DNA of 64,000 bases. It comes from CAZRWD01 sp964603785 (GTDB lineage Bacteria > Fermentibacterota > Fermentibacteria > Fermentibacterales > Fermentibacteraceae). The DNA is taken from the NCBI GenBank assembly GCA_964603785.1, contig CAZRWD010000001.1:553490-617489 (forward strand). Direction: 5' to 3'. Of the stretch, positions 1-7,386 are shown piece by piece. How positions within the stretch are numbered: position 1 is the first letter of the stretch; every line of letters begins with the position of its first letter. A program made the position numbers and the translations under genes. The notes beneath the pieces were generated by a model. That model was not told where the DNA came from. It did not search any database and saw only the letters and a program-made list of their open reading frames with translations.

Positions 1-650
1 TGGATGACGGTGAGCTTCCCCGCGAGGCGGCGGCAGCTGGCAGGCACCGTATCTGCCGTGAACTGCGAGTTTGCAACGACCGCATCGGCGAATCCCTTCA
101 TGAAGAAGCGCAGGATCCGCTGCCCGCCCGTGCTCATGTTGCCGCCCCCGTCAGGGGACAGGAGGGTGTCATGGAGGTGGTAGACCAGCTTCCTGCCGGA
201 GAGCTTCACGGCCGCGGCGCACAGGACGAGGGGGGTGATCCCGTTGGCATGCACGAGACCTATCCCGTGCCTCCTGCACAGCGAGACCAGCCTTGCGCCG
301 AAGGACAGGGCGAATACCCCTGCGGAGAGCATTCTAGGCAGGATAGTCAGCGGGGAGGATCTCCTGTCGATTCCCTTCACCGAGCCGGGGAGGGAGTACC
401 GCTCGACGGGCACTCCCGGGTCGAGGAACCTGGCGCAGAATCCCTTCGTGTCGTCCATGAGCACGAACGGCTCCACTCCGAGCCCGGGGTGCCTGTGGAA
501 ACGGTTGGCGAGCCTGGCCAGGACGAGATGTCCCCCGCCGATCTCGTTGCGGATGTTGTCGACAAGGAGGACCCTCAGCGGCCGGTCCCGGTCAGGCTGC
601 GGCGGTGTCCGACCAGCCTCCGGCGAGGGCTCAGTCGGCGGCAGATCCAT
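1..650 (-). CDS. Glycosyltransferase family 4-like, N-terminal part (runs off left edge)
   Basis: The minus-strand frame stays open from an ATG at 650 to base 1, about 216 residues, with no stop in the window. A proline-rich start is followed by RVLLVDNIRNEIGGG, then LCRRHGIGLVHANG, a YHLHD segment and VVANSQFTAD. This is the layout of the N-terminal (acceptor-side) Rossmann domain of GT-B fold glycosyltransferases of the GT4 group, where HD and AxS-type motifs recur. The nucleotide-sugar-binding C-terminal domain would lie outside the window. The start overlaps the end of the upstream propeller-lipoprotein gene by 20 bases, suggesting co-transcription. Substrate cannot be told; cell-envelope or exopolysaccharide synthesis is the usual role of the family. 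Confidence 0.75.
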   Translation of the reverse strand, partial: MDLPPTEPSPEAGRTPPQPDRDRPLRVLLVDNIRNEIGGGHLVLARLANRFHRHPGLGVEPFVLMDDTKGFCARFLDPGVPVERYSLPGSVKGIDRRSSPLTILPRMLSAGVFALSFGARLVSLCRRHGIGLVHANGITPLVLCAAAVKLSGRKLVYHLHDTLLSPDGGGNMSTGGQRILRFFMKGFADAVVANSQFTADTVPASCRRLAGKLTVI

Positions 651-1767
651 CTGTACCCGTCCGAGCCAGTCCCATCCTGTAGAGGCGGTGGTAGTCCTCG
701 GTAGCTGCGTCGAAAGCCCAGGCTCCGTCCGGGGACGACTCGAACTGGATGACGGAGGAGGAGTCGCCGAGGATCATGTGGACGGATCCGGCATGATCGC
801 CCGCGGCCGTGACCGCATCCCACTCCGTGGCGGGAACGCCTCCCCTCCTCGCCCACAGCAGACCGTCGGGACCGATGGCGAGATCGCTCACGAAAGGGTA
901 CCGCCCGGGCATGTTGGTGCTCAGGGCCATGCTGCCCGACGACTCGTCCTGGTACATGAATCTCAGTGCATAGGCACCCGGTACGTACTCGGAGTCGGAT
1001 TCCACCTCGACCCACGGGCGATCCTGGAAGAGATCGAACGTGTCGACGGGGTTCCCCTCCCCGTCGAACACCTCGACCATCCAGCCGGGAGAGTCCGCCC
1101 TCGCAAGGTACAGCCTGTCGCCGTCGACCGCGAACTGCATGTAGGCCGGGGTGAAGTCGGTGGACGGGGATGACTCGCCGTCCCATGTCGCGAACCGGGC
1201 AAGCACCTCCCCGGTCAGGGCGTGGTACCCCCAGAGGCTGAACCTTATCGAGATCGCACCCTCCCCGGGCACCATGGAGAAGTTGTAGCTGACGAGCATG
1301 GAGTCGCCCATGACGGCGGCGTCGAGGGGGTAGATGCCCAGACCCTCCATCTCCCACGAGGAGATGTAGATGCCAGCGGAGTCGAGCAGGCTGGCCCTTC
1401 CGGAGACGCCCTCGATCACGAGGAACCGGCCGTCCGGGAGCGCCTCGACCCTGACCGGCCACTGGAACTCGCCGGGGGCCTCTCCGTGGCGTCCGAAGCT
1501 GCGGACGAATGTGCCCGATTCATCGAACAGCGATATGCGCTCCGTCACCCTGTCGAGCACGGCCACGCCCCCGCCGGGCAGGGGCGTGAAGTCCTGTATG
1601 GCACCGAACATGTAGTTGCTGTCGCCCATCATGATCCCGATGGAGTCGACGGCGGTCAGCGTGTCGAGCCAGACCCCGTCGGCGGGTGCAGGACCCTCTC
1701 CCGTGCCCCCTCCGCAGGACAGGGCCACGACCGCGGCAGCGACGAGCACCGATGGCTGAGCCTTCAT
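631..1767 (-). CDS. Lipoprotein with 6-bladed beta-propeller
   Basis: 378 residues. The N-terminus has a hydrophobic stretch ending in ALSCGGG, a plausible but not perfect lipobox. The body carries blade-like repeats (GGGVAVLDRVTERISLF, SFGRHGEAPGEFQWP, DGRFLVIEG), the pattern of NHL/6-bladed propellers found as secreted lipoproteins in FCB bacteria. RHGEAPGEFxxP is a hallmark of that class. The start is an ATG after an ACCGGGAGG ribosome site. Such propellers usually bind ligands or partner proteins; no catalytic residues are recognisable. It lies upstream of the glycosyltransferase with a 20-base overlap. Confidence 0.7.
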   Translation of the reverse strand: MKAQPSVLVAAAVVALSCGGGTGEGPAPADGVWLDTLTAVDSIGIMMGDSNYMFGAIQDFTPLPGGGVAVLDRVTERISLFDESGTFVRSFGRHGEAPGEFQWPVRVEALPDGRFLVIEGVSGRASLLDSAGIYISSWEMEGLGIYPLDAAVMGDSMLVSYNFSMVPGEGAISIRFSLWGYHALTGEVLARFATWDGESSPSTDFTPAYMQFAVDGDRLYLARADSPGWMVEVFDGEGNPVDTFDLFQDRPWVEVESDSEYVPGAYALRFMYQDESSGSMALSTNMPGRYPFVSDLAIGPDGLLWARRGGVPATEWDAVTAAGDHAGSVHMILGDSSSVIQFESSPDGAWAFDAATEDYHRLYRMGLARTGTDGSAAD

Positions 1768-1788
1768 GGCAACCTCCCGGTTTGGATG

Positions 1789-1794
1789 ATTATA
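1789..1794 (-). promoter_or_regulatory. -10 element upstream of the propeller lipoprotein gene
   Basis: A perfect TATAAT on the minus strand, 21 bases before the start codon at 1767. No convincing -35 hexamer is visible at the usual distance (the sequence there is a C-run), so only the -10 is called. Confidence 0.4.
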
Positions 1795-1899
1795 GCCTTC
1801 CGGTGGCTCGTGGGGGGCGGGTGCGTTCTGGCAAGGTGCTCATCCCCTTAGGGAAAGCGCCGGCAGGGCTTCCGGGAGGTTGCGCCACCCGCCCCCGGA

Positions 1900-2709
1900 T
1901 CATCTCAGGGAGTGCATCGCGGCTGCCTGGAAGAGTGCCTTGATGGAACCCCAGGTCCCCTGGTCCAGACCCATCCCGAAATAGATGCCGTAGATCGTGG
2001 AGGCGGACGGGTCGTACACGCAGAGGAACTCCGCGGGACTGTAGCAGGAGAACTCCGTGACCAGCGAGACCATCTCTATCCCGGAATACGAGAAGTCGAG
2101 GTTCCAGTACAGACCGGACGGGGACCAAAGCTGCAGCTGCTGATCCCCGCCGCCGGAGCAGATCCAGCAGTAGTCATCGTACCAGGACCAGGGGCCGTTC
2201 GTGATGTCGGACAGACCCGGTGCCGGGGAGACATCGAGCTCCGCCAGGTTCTGGTCGAACTCCATGAGGGGGCCTATCTTGAAGCATTTCATCTGCGAGC
2301 TGTCGGCAATCCACAGGAAGTCGTCGGGACCCGGCTGGTTCTCCGAGCCGATCCCCGTTATCTCCCCGATCCCCAGTGACGAGAGATCGAACTGGCCGAG
2401 GGAATCTCCCTCGACGGAGATGGCATGGAGGACTGCCGTGCCGCTCCCGGCGAAGTACAGGACGCTGTCGGCGCAGGCAAGCCTGTAGGGATCTGCCGTT
2501 CCGCAGGGCAGGACGATCTCGATGCTCCCGGACATGTAGTCGAGGCCGAGTATCTCCTCCGTCTGGGGATCCAGGATCCAGAGGCGGTCGCAATCCGAGG
2601 CCAGCCCCGAGATCTGCAGGCATGGCGCCGGGTGGTCGAAGACGACCATGGCCTGCGAAAAGGCCCGACTCGCCGACAGCAGCAGGATGGCATACGGGAG
2701 GATGTGCAT
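1900..2709 (-). CDS. Secreted propeller-like protein carrying the WGxIKALF motif
   Basis: 269 residues from the ATG at 2709, chosen because it is preceded by GAGGAGCC and followed by a signal peptide (MHILPYAILLLSASRAFSQA). The body has repeated DRLWILDP / DDFLWIADS / CVYDPSAS segments, suggesting a beta-propeller unrelated to the QYDDGTA core of the neighbouring paralogs. Near the C-terminus it nevertheless carries LDQGTWGSIKALF, the same terminal motif as those paralogs, followed by about nine extra residues. It sits 38 bases after the 2748-3365 gene and probably shares its promoter. Function unknown; the shared tail suggests a common targeting or anchoring route. Confidence 0.7.
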   Translation of the reverse strand: MHILPYAILLLSASRAFSQAMVVFDHPAPCLQISGLASDCDRLWILDPQTEEILGLDYMSGSIEIVLPCGTADPYRLACADSVLYFAGSGTAVLHAISVEGDSLGQFDLSSLGIGEITGIGSENQPGPDDFLWIADSSQMKCFKIGPLMEFDQNLAELDVSPAPGLSDITNGPWSWYDDYCWICSGGGDQQLQLWSPSGLYWNLDFSYSGIEMVSLVTEFSCYSPAEFLCVYDPSASTIYGIYFGMGLDQGTWGSIKALFQAAAMHSLR

Positions 2710-2747
2710 CGAGGCTCCTCGCTCGCCGGGTCCGAGGCCGCCGGGGG

Positions 2748-3365
2748 CTATCGGAACTGCGCCTTTATCGAGGCCCAGCTGCCTTCCTCCAGGCCGGTGT
2801 AGCCCGACCTGATGAAGAAGTCGTTCGCTGTCGGACCGCTGATGATCCATGGCTCCCAGACGATGAAGTCGTCGCTGAAGAAGCTGTGGTCGGCCGTCTG
2901 GGGGGTGTTGTCGCCCAGGACGGACGGCCAGCCCCCGGCCGACATCTCCGTGTCGACCAGTATCCAGAAGTTGCCCTCGCAGGATATCGGTGGCGAGTAG
3001 CCGGCGTAGACCGGCTGGTAGTGGACGGCCGTGACCGATGTCTGGTCGAGGATCGTGACCGGGCCGGTCTGTAGGCCGTTGCAGAGATCACAGTAGAAGG
3101 CGGATACATCCCACGGGTAGCTCGCGTGGTGATAGAACCAGAGCTGGCTCGATGATGACAGCCAGGAAAACCCCAGACCGAAGTCGGCCGTGTTGAACCA
3201 GGTGCCCCTGTAGAGGCCGGACCAGACGAGCCAGTTGGCCGTGCCGTCGTCGTACTGCAGGAGGTCGTCGGAGCCGGGTACGGCCAGCGGCCCGTCCAGA
3301 CGGGCATGGCCCGAGGCGAGGAGTATCAGCAGGAGCTTCAGCGCAGTGGTGCAAAGGACGGGCAT
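2748..3365 (-). CDS. Secreted QYDDGTA/WGxIK family paralog 1
   Basis: 205 residues with a signal peptide (MPVLCTTALKLLLILLASGHA). Family core features in order are: LLQYDDGTANW near residue 37; RGTWFNTADFG; QLWFYHHASYPWD; LDQTSVTAVHY; a TEMSAGGWPS block with GDNTP and HSF; then WEPW, DFFIR and the tail LEEGSWASIKAQFR at the extreme C-terminus. The YDDGTA start followed by beta-rich W/F-rich segments resembles jelly-roll domains common in FCB secreted proteins (inference). No catalytic motif is seen. The ATG has an AGGAGGT site at 3371-3377 and its own promoter at 3395-3423; the 1900-2709 gene follows in the same transcript. Confidence 0.75.
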   Translation of the reverse strand: MPVLCTTALKLLLILLASGHARLDGPLAVPGSDDLLQYDDGTANWLVWSGLYRGTWFNTADFGLGFSWLSSSSQLWFYHHASYPWDVSAFYCDLCNGLQTGPVTILDQTSVTAVHYQPVYAGYSPPISCEGNFWILVDTEMSAGGWPSVLGDNTPQTADHSFFSDDFIVWEPWIISGPTANDFFIRSGYTGLEEGSWASIKAQFR

Positions 3366-3394
3366 CGCGCACCTCCTCTACTCTTCACACCGGC

Positions 3395-3423
3395 ATCCTG
3401 CACGGTAGCTGAAAGGGAGTCAA
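3395..3423 (-). promoter_or_regulatory. Promoter of paralog 1 (TTGACT-N17-CAGGAT)
   Basis: On the minus strand TTGACT (3418-3423) is followed after exactly 17 bases by CAGGAT (3395-3400), 29 bases before the start codon. The same pair with the same spacing recurs upstream of the 5837-6442 paralog, which supports it. Confidence 0.6.
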
Positions 3424-3547
3424 TATCCATCGCATGTCAATGCTGGTTGCCGAGGCGACTAGTCTCGTGACCGATCACATCCCTGGGATCACAACGGATC
3501 TGCTGTCCGGGGCCCATCGGTGGGGTGGTCCGAGCATCCGGAAGAGC

Positions 3548-4171
3548 CTAGAAGATGGCCTTGATCGCCCCCCAGGTCGTCTGTTCCAGGCCCGAAATGC
3601 CTGATACCCCTGCCCTTGTGAAGTAGTCTGTGGACATCTCCATCCCCCAGACCACCCAGGGCTCCCAGTCGACGAAGTCGTCGCTGCTGAAGCTGTGCGC
3701 CGCCGGGCGCGGGGAGTTGTCCCCGATGTTGTTGGGCCATCCCCCGGATGACATCTCGGTGTTGATGACACCCCAGAAGCCGCCTTCCACATGGATGGGG
3801 GGATCGTAGAACGAGAAGCACGGGGCTAGGTGTATGCCGGCGACCGATGTCTGGTCCAGCTCGGTCTCGGGCAGCCCGCCCGTCGAGCTCCACAGCTCCG
3901 CGTAGAAGCTGAACGTGTCGTAGCAGTACCACGGGCCATGGTAGAACCAGAACTCGAGGTAGTCTATCTCGCAACATGACCCGCCGAAGTCGGCCAGGTC
4001 GAACCAGACTCCCCTGTACTTGCCGTCCCAGGTGGTCCACCAGGCCGTTCCGTCGTCATACTGCAGGAGGCCTTCGGAACCGCCCACGAGCACGGGGTGT
4101 TCCAGCAACTCGCTTCCTGATTGCGACGGAACGGTAAAGATCTGAAGAGCGATGATGCAGAGGACTGGCAC
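3548..4171 (-). CDS. Secreted QYDDGTA/WGxIK family paralog 2
   Basis: 207 residues from a GTG start preceded by AGGGAGG. The N-terminus MPVLCIIALQIFTV matches the starts of paralogs 1 and 4. The core includes LLQYDDGTAWWTTW, RGVWFDLADFG, LEFWFYHG, LDQTSVAGIH, a TEMSSGGWP block, GDNSP, HSF, WEPWV and DYFTRAG, ending in LEQTTWGAIKAIF. It has more cysteines than its siblings (SCCEID, YCYD). It is monocistronic, with its own promoter at 4201-4229. Function unknown; secreted or surface localisation is inferred from the leader. Confidence 0.72.
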   Translation of the reverse strand: MPVLCIIALQIFTVPSQSGSELLEHPVLVGGSEGLLQYDDGTAWWTTWDGKYRGVWFDLADFGGSCCEIDYLEFWFYHGPWYCYDTFSFYAELWSSTGGLPETELDQTSVAGIHLAPCFSFYDPPIHVEGGFWGVINTEMSSGGWPNNIGDNSPRPAAHSFSSDDFVDWEPWVVWGMEMSTDYFTRAGVSGISGLEQTTWGAIKAIF

Positions 4172-4200
4172 GATGCGCCTCCCTGCTCCAACCTGATACT

Positions 4201-4229
4201 AGTGTGCCGGTTTGAGGCATGGTTGTCAA
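4201..4229 (-). promoter_or_regulatory. Promoter of paralog 2 (TTGACA-N17-CACACT)
   Basis: Minus strand TTGACA (4224-4229), 17-base spacer, CACACT (4201-4206), followed by AG. The identical hexamers and spacing occur upstream of paralog 5 at 7330-7358. Confidence 0.55.
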
Positions 4230-4513
4230 CGATTCCAGTATTCACAACCAGAACCCCGGGCATGAGCAGATTCCCGAATGAACCGGTCCGTACCCGGGAG
4301 GGGGGCCGATGCTTGTATCCTCGGCAGACCCTGTTCAGAGGAGTGCCTCCGAAGACGCGACGCAACTCCTGTCGATGGACGCCCGGATTCCCGTGGTCTG
4401 GGGACGTCCAGTTTCCGCGACCGCATGCAGTAACCTGCCGGCATCAGGGGGATGGTCGGATACACCCGGAGACGGCCCCGCATACCACGGGAAAGGGGCT
4501 GCAGGGGGCAGCT
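4230..4513. other. Intergenic stretch without recognised gene
   Basis: About 280 bases between the paralog 2 promoter and the end of the 4514-4957 gene. Open frames crossing it have no family resemblance, no convincing ribosome sites and atypical arginine-rich translations. I see no strong hairpin or repeat shared with the rest of the window. Confidence 0.4.
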
Positions 4514-4957
4514 TCAGAGAGGCTGATCCCGCCAGTGATATGCCGCATGCATCTCTTCGCCGAACTTTTCGTCAAGGTCTACGAAGGATCCGTCGGGACT
4601 CAGGCTCCAGAGCCATTCGGCGAACCCGGATGCGCCGTCGAGGGCGTCCACGACGCACTCCTCCATCCACTCGTCACCGCAGCCCGTGATGTCGGTGACG
4701 ACGCTCATCTCGACTGCGAAGCGCATGCGGTCACCCCTGGTCGCGGCCAGGTAGTACTCGATGCCGAACGGCTCGAAGACGAAGAACGACAGAGTGTCCC
4801 CCTCGTCGGTGAGAATCACCGCATGGAGGAAGTCGCCCATCTCGAGACCGAGCAGGATCCCATCCACATACACCGGCCCTGATTCGAGCGGGACATCGTT
4901 CAGGTCGATCCCGGGCGCCAGTGAAACGGCAACAAGCACTCCTGCCATGGACAGCAT
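4514..4957 (-). CDS. Small secreted protein of unknown function
   Basis: 147 residues from the ATG at 4957, chosen because a GGAGGCGACG site precedes it and a hydrophobic signal segment follows (MLSMAGVLVAVSLA). The mature part is acidic, with LESGPVYVDGILLGLEMGDFLHA, FFVFEPFGIEYYLAATRGDR and two close cysteines (ITGCGDEWMEECVV). It does not carry the QYDDGTA core or the WGxIK tail, although it sits inside the array of those paralogs. I do not recognise the family. It ends in HWRDQPL. Its place inside the array may mean a related job, but that is only context. Confidence 0.55.
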   Translation of the reverse strand: MLSMAGVLVAVSLAPGIDLNDVPLESGPVYVDGILLGLEMGDFLHAVILTDEGDTLSFFVFEPFGIEYYLAATRGDRMRFAVEMSVVTDITGCGDEWMEECVVDALDGASGFAEWLWSLSPDGSFVDLDEKFGEEMHAAYHWRDQPL

Positions 4958-5034
4958 CGTCGCCTCCGTTCCCCCGGTCGCCCGGGCCACTCTCCGCTCC
5001 ACCCCTCGGTGGAAGCCGTTCGAACTGATTCAGG

Positions 5035-5646
5035 CTAATAGAACAGCGTCTTGACGGCTCCCCAGGAGCTCTCCTCGAGATTCAGCTGAAGCGTACCGTG
5101 AGCTCTGATGAAGAAATCGACGGCCGTCGAGCTGGATCCAGGAATGAAAGGCTCCCAGATCTCCCAGTCGGATGACACGAAACTGTGGCTGACCGGATTG
5201 GGCGAGCCATCGGCGAAGAAGTACGGCCTGCCCGACCCCATAGGCATGCAGTCCGCGACAACCCAAAAGTTGTCGCCGCACTGAATGGGCGGATCGAAGT
5301 CTACGAACGTCGGCTGCATCGAAATCCCCGCGGTTTCGACAGAGATCAGCAAGCTCTCGGGCCCCTCCGGCCCACCGATCCAGATCTCAGAGTCCCACCA
5401 CCCGCTCCCCATGGAATAGTGCATCCAGAACTCCAGCTGATCGCAGTAAAAATCGATTGCGTATGGAGAGAAATCTGATAAGGAGAACCAGACTCCTTTG
5501 TAGTCGGCCATCGACGTCCATTCTGCTGTCCCGTCGTCGTATTGCAGAATTGACCTATCAGAAAAGACCGGCGTGCTATCAGGAAGCTGCGCGGATGCTC
5601 TGTGGATGGGAATGACTATGAGCAGTGCAGACAGGAACAGCCTCAC
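5035..5646 (-). CDS. Secreted QYDDGTA/WGxIK family paralog 3 (divergent)
   Basis: 203 residues from a GTG start preceded by GGGAGG; the leader is MRLFLSALLIVIPIHRASA. The core is the most divergent of the array: ILQYDDGTAEWTSM, KGVWFSLSDF, QLEFWMHYSM and a weak version of the LDQTSV block (SVETAGIS). FWVVAD replaces FWGxxNTEMS; then HSFVSSDW, WEPFI, VDFFIRA and the tail LEESSWGAVKTLFY follow. The flanking DNA is less GC-rich than its neighbours. It is monocistronic, with the promoter at 5689-5717. Confidence 0.72.
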   Translation of the reverse strand: MRLFLSALLIVIPIHRASAQLPDSTPVFSDRSILQYDDGTAEWTSMADYKGVWFSLSDFSPYAIDFYCDQLEFWMHYSMGSGWWDSEIWIGGPEGPESLLISVETAGISMQPTFVDFDPPIQCGDNFWVVADCMPMGSGRPYFFADGSPNPVSHSFVSSDWEIWEPFIPGSSSTAVDFFIRAHGTLQLNLEESSWGAVKTLFY

Positions 5647-5688
5647 GGATGCCTCCCTGTGGGAGATCTTCCAGCTATTCGCAGTCTT

Positions 5689-5717
5689 ATGATGTCCGGA
5701 GCCCGCACAGGAGTCAA
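5689..5717 (-). promoter_or_regulatory. Promoter of paralog 3 (TTGACT-N17-CATCAT)
   Basis: Minus strand TTGACT (5712-5717), 17-base spacer, CATCAT (5689-5694). The same pair and spacing precedes the FG-GAP protein gene at 59142-59170. Confidence 0.55.
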
Positions 5718-5735
5718 TGGGACCAGCCCGAGGAC

Positions 5736-5800
5736 CCGGACGGGACTTGAACCCCTAAATGCATATCGGCTCGCGCCTTGCACGCGGGCCGATGCTGGTG
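5736..5800 (-). repeat. tRNA-Leu-3'-end-like repeat, copy A, with hairpin
   Basis: About 64 bases nearly identical to 7387-7451 (about five differences). On the minus strand it reads CACCAGC, an 11-bp hairpin (arms 5783-5793 and 5765-5775, one mismatch), an A/T-rich stretch and then a T-arm-like GGGTTCAAGTCCCGT. The T-arm sequence matches that of the real tRNA-Leu at 7447-7534. It lies just after the paralog 4 stop and before the paralog 3 promoter, so the hairpin could end paralog 4 transcription. No complete tRNA is present here. Confidence 0.65.
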
Positions 5801-5836
5801 CCCAGTGGTGTACGCTATGCGAACCGATCCGACTGG

Positions 5837-6442
5837 CTAGAAAAGCGTCTTGATCGAGCCCCAGGACGTCTGTGTCAGCTGCAGGTCGGGAATGTACGCA
5901 TCGGCGCGGATCAGGAGATCCCACGGCACCCACCCCCCGGCGCTCTCCACGAAGCTGTGGGGATATCCGGTGAAGTTGGGCGTGAAATCCGCCAGTGCCG
6001 AAGGCCAGCCCCCGGTCGACATCTCGGTGTTGGCAATCCCCCAGAAGTTCTGTTCGACGGCTATCGCCGGGCTGTAGTCGGCGTAGACCGGTGCGAAGTG
6101 TGTGGCGGTTACCGAGGTCTGGTCGAGCTGCGTGAGGGGGCCGTAGTCGTCGCCGTTCCAGAGCTCGGCATAGAACGAGGAGGTGTCCCATGGAGAACCC
6201 GTGCTGTGATAGAACCAGAACTGGAGTTGGTAGACCGATCCTCCGGCTGAAACAGGGACGAAGTCCTGAGTGTCGAACCAGACGCCGCAGTAGTCCCAGA
6301 ACACGAGTGCTGCAGTACCGTCGTCGTACTGCAGACAATCGTCGGTCCCGCCGACGAGAAGCGGCCTGTCCAGACGGGCCTGGCCCGAGGCGAGGACTAT
6401 CAGCAGGAGCTTCGATGCAAGAGAGCAGAGGACGGGCATCAT
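5837..6442 (-). CDS. Secreted QYDDGTA/WGxIK family paralog 4
   Basis: 201 residues. Two adjacent ATGs (6442 and 6439) follow GGGGGGTGC; the second gives the MPVLC start seen in paralogs 1 and 2. The leader is PVLCSLASKLLLIVLASGQA, then LDRPLLVGG and CLQYDDGTAALVFW. Next come CGVWFDTQDF, LQFWFYHSTGSPWDTSSFYAEL, LDQTSVTATH and a TEMSTGGWPS block, then HSF, WVPWD and LIRADAY, ending in LTQTSWGSIKTLF. It has its own promoter at 6468-6496, and copy A of the tRNA-like repeat follows its stop. Function unknown. Confidence 0.75.
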   Translation of the reverse strand: MMPVLCSLASKLLLIVLASGQARLDRPLLVGGTDDCLQYDDGTAALVFWDYCGVWFDTQDFVPVSAGGSVYQLQFWFYHSTGSPWDTSSFYAELWNGDDYGPLTQLDQTSVTATHFAPVYADYSPAIAVEQNFWGIANTEMSTGGWPSALADFTPNFTGYPHSFVESAGGWVPWDLLIRADAYIPDLQLTQTSWGSIKTLF

Positions 6443-6467
6443 GCACCCCCCGTTCGATACCGGTCAC

Positions 6468-6496
6468 ATCCTGCATCGATCTGCCCTGGGAGTCAA
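6468..6496 (-). promoter_or_regulatory. Promoter of paralog 4 (TTGACT-N17-CAGGAT)
   Basis: Minus strand TTGACT (6491-6496), 17-base spacer, CAGGAT (6468-6473). It is the same as the paralog 1 promoter in both hexamers and spacing. Confidence 0.6.
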
Positions 6497-6551
6497 TGAT
6501 CCTGCAGTCGGGATGTGCGGAGGGTCTGATCGAGCATCTCATGGAATAGAG

Positions 6552-6577
6552 AAAACCCCTTGCATCGCAAGGGTTTT
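6552..6577 (-). terminator. Hairpin terminator after paralog 5 (possibly bidirectional)
   Basis: The arms AAAACCCTTGC and GCAAGGGGTTTT pair, with one bulge and a three-base loop, so a U-tract is available in either direction. It sits 60 bases past the paralog 5 stop on the minus strand. Confidence 0.6.
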
Positions 6578-6637
6578 ACTCGCTGATACCCCGTGGTCCA
6601 CGCTATTCGAACGGAAGAGGGCTGACAGGATTGACCA

Positions 6638-7303
6638 CTAGTGCATGGAGCTGCAACCGCCCCAGCACACTTCGAATCTGATGAAGTAGTCGCAGCAGCC
6701 GGGCGTGCCTGGGGATCTGGAACCGTATAGGGCCTTGACAGCCCCCCACGTATCCTGCTCCAGCCCCACACCTTCGGGTACCCATGGATTCCACGCCATG
6801 AAGTCATCGCTAAAGAAGCTGTGATCGTACCCGGTACCATTCGGAGTGTTGTCGCCCAGGACCGAAGGCCAGCCGCCGGCAGACATCTCAGTGTTGATCA
6901 GGCCCCAGAAATCCATCCCGGCGGAGATTCCCGGCCAGTAGTCGACGTAGCAGGGTGCATAGTGGATGGCGGTGACAGAGGTCTGGTTCAGCTGCGTCAC
7001 CGGGCCGGCCGAAGCGCCGCTGTAGAGCTCGGAGTAGAAGGAGGCGGTGTCCCAGGGATAGCTGGAGTGGTGGTAGAACCAGTACTGCATCTGAGACAGG
7101 GTCGCATACGAAAAACCGAAGTCCTGCGCATTGAACCATACACCCCTGTACACCCCGCTCCATGTCACCCAGTAGGCCGAGCCGTCGTCGTATTGGTACC
7201 AATCATCTGTGCAGGCAACCGGCAGCGGGCGGTCAAGGAGGGCATCTCCCGCAGCTAGAGATAGCAGAATCTGGAGGGCACACATTGTCAGGGCAGGCAC
7301 CAC
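6638..7303 (-). CDS. Secreted QYDDGTA/WGxIK family paralog 5 with rearranged tail
   Basis: 221 residues; two GTG codons in tandem follow GGGAGGTAC. The leader MVPALTMCALQILLSLAAGDA is followed by LLDRPLPV, YQYDDGSAYWVTW, RGVWFNAQDFG, MQYWFYHHSSYPWD, LNQTSVTAIHY, a TEMSAGGWPS block, GDNTP and HSFFSDDF. The end is odd. In siblings the order is WxPW, then DxFIR, then the WGxIK tail. Here LEQDTWGAVKALYG comes before CCDYFIRFE, and the protein closes with a cysteine-rich CWGGCSSMH. It has its own promoter (7330-7358) and terminator (6552-6577). Confidence 0.75.
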   Translation of the reverse strand: MVPALTMCALQILLSLAAGDALLDRPLPVACTDDWYQYDDGSAYWVTWSGVYRGVWFNAQDFGFSYATLSQMQYWFYHHSSYPWDTASFYSELYSGASAGPVTQLNQTSVTAIHYAPCYVDYWPGISAGMDFWGLINTEMSAGGWPSVLGDNTPNGTGYDHSFFSDDFMAWNPWVPEGVGLEQDTWGAVKALYGSRSPGTPGCCDYFIRFEVCWGGCSSMH

Positions 7304-7329
7304 GTACCTCCCATGCTGAGTCCGTCTCT

Positions 7330-7358
7330 AGTGTGTAGGGGCGCAGCAGGATTGTCAA
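7330..7358 (-). promoter_or_regulatory. Promoter of paralog 5 (TTGACA-N17-CACACT)
   Basis: Minus strand TTGACA (7353-7358), 17-base spacer, CACACT (7330-7335), matching the paralog 2 promoter. Confidence 0.55.
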
Positions 7359-7386
7359 TAATCATGGACTTGCCAGGCAAAATACC

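Noticed and set aside
4230..4513. A small gene in the gap after paralog 2
   Set aside because: Frames there have no ribosome site or recognisable composition and overlap the promoter of paralog 2.
5736..5800. A second tRNA gene
   Set aside because: Only a T-arm-like segment and a hairpin are present; the D-arm, anticodon arm and acceptor 5' strand are missing.
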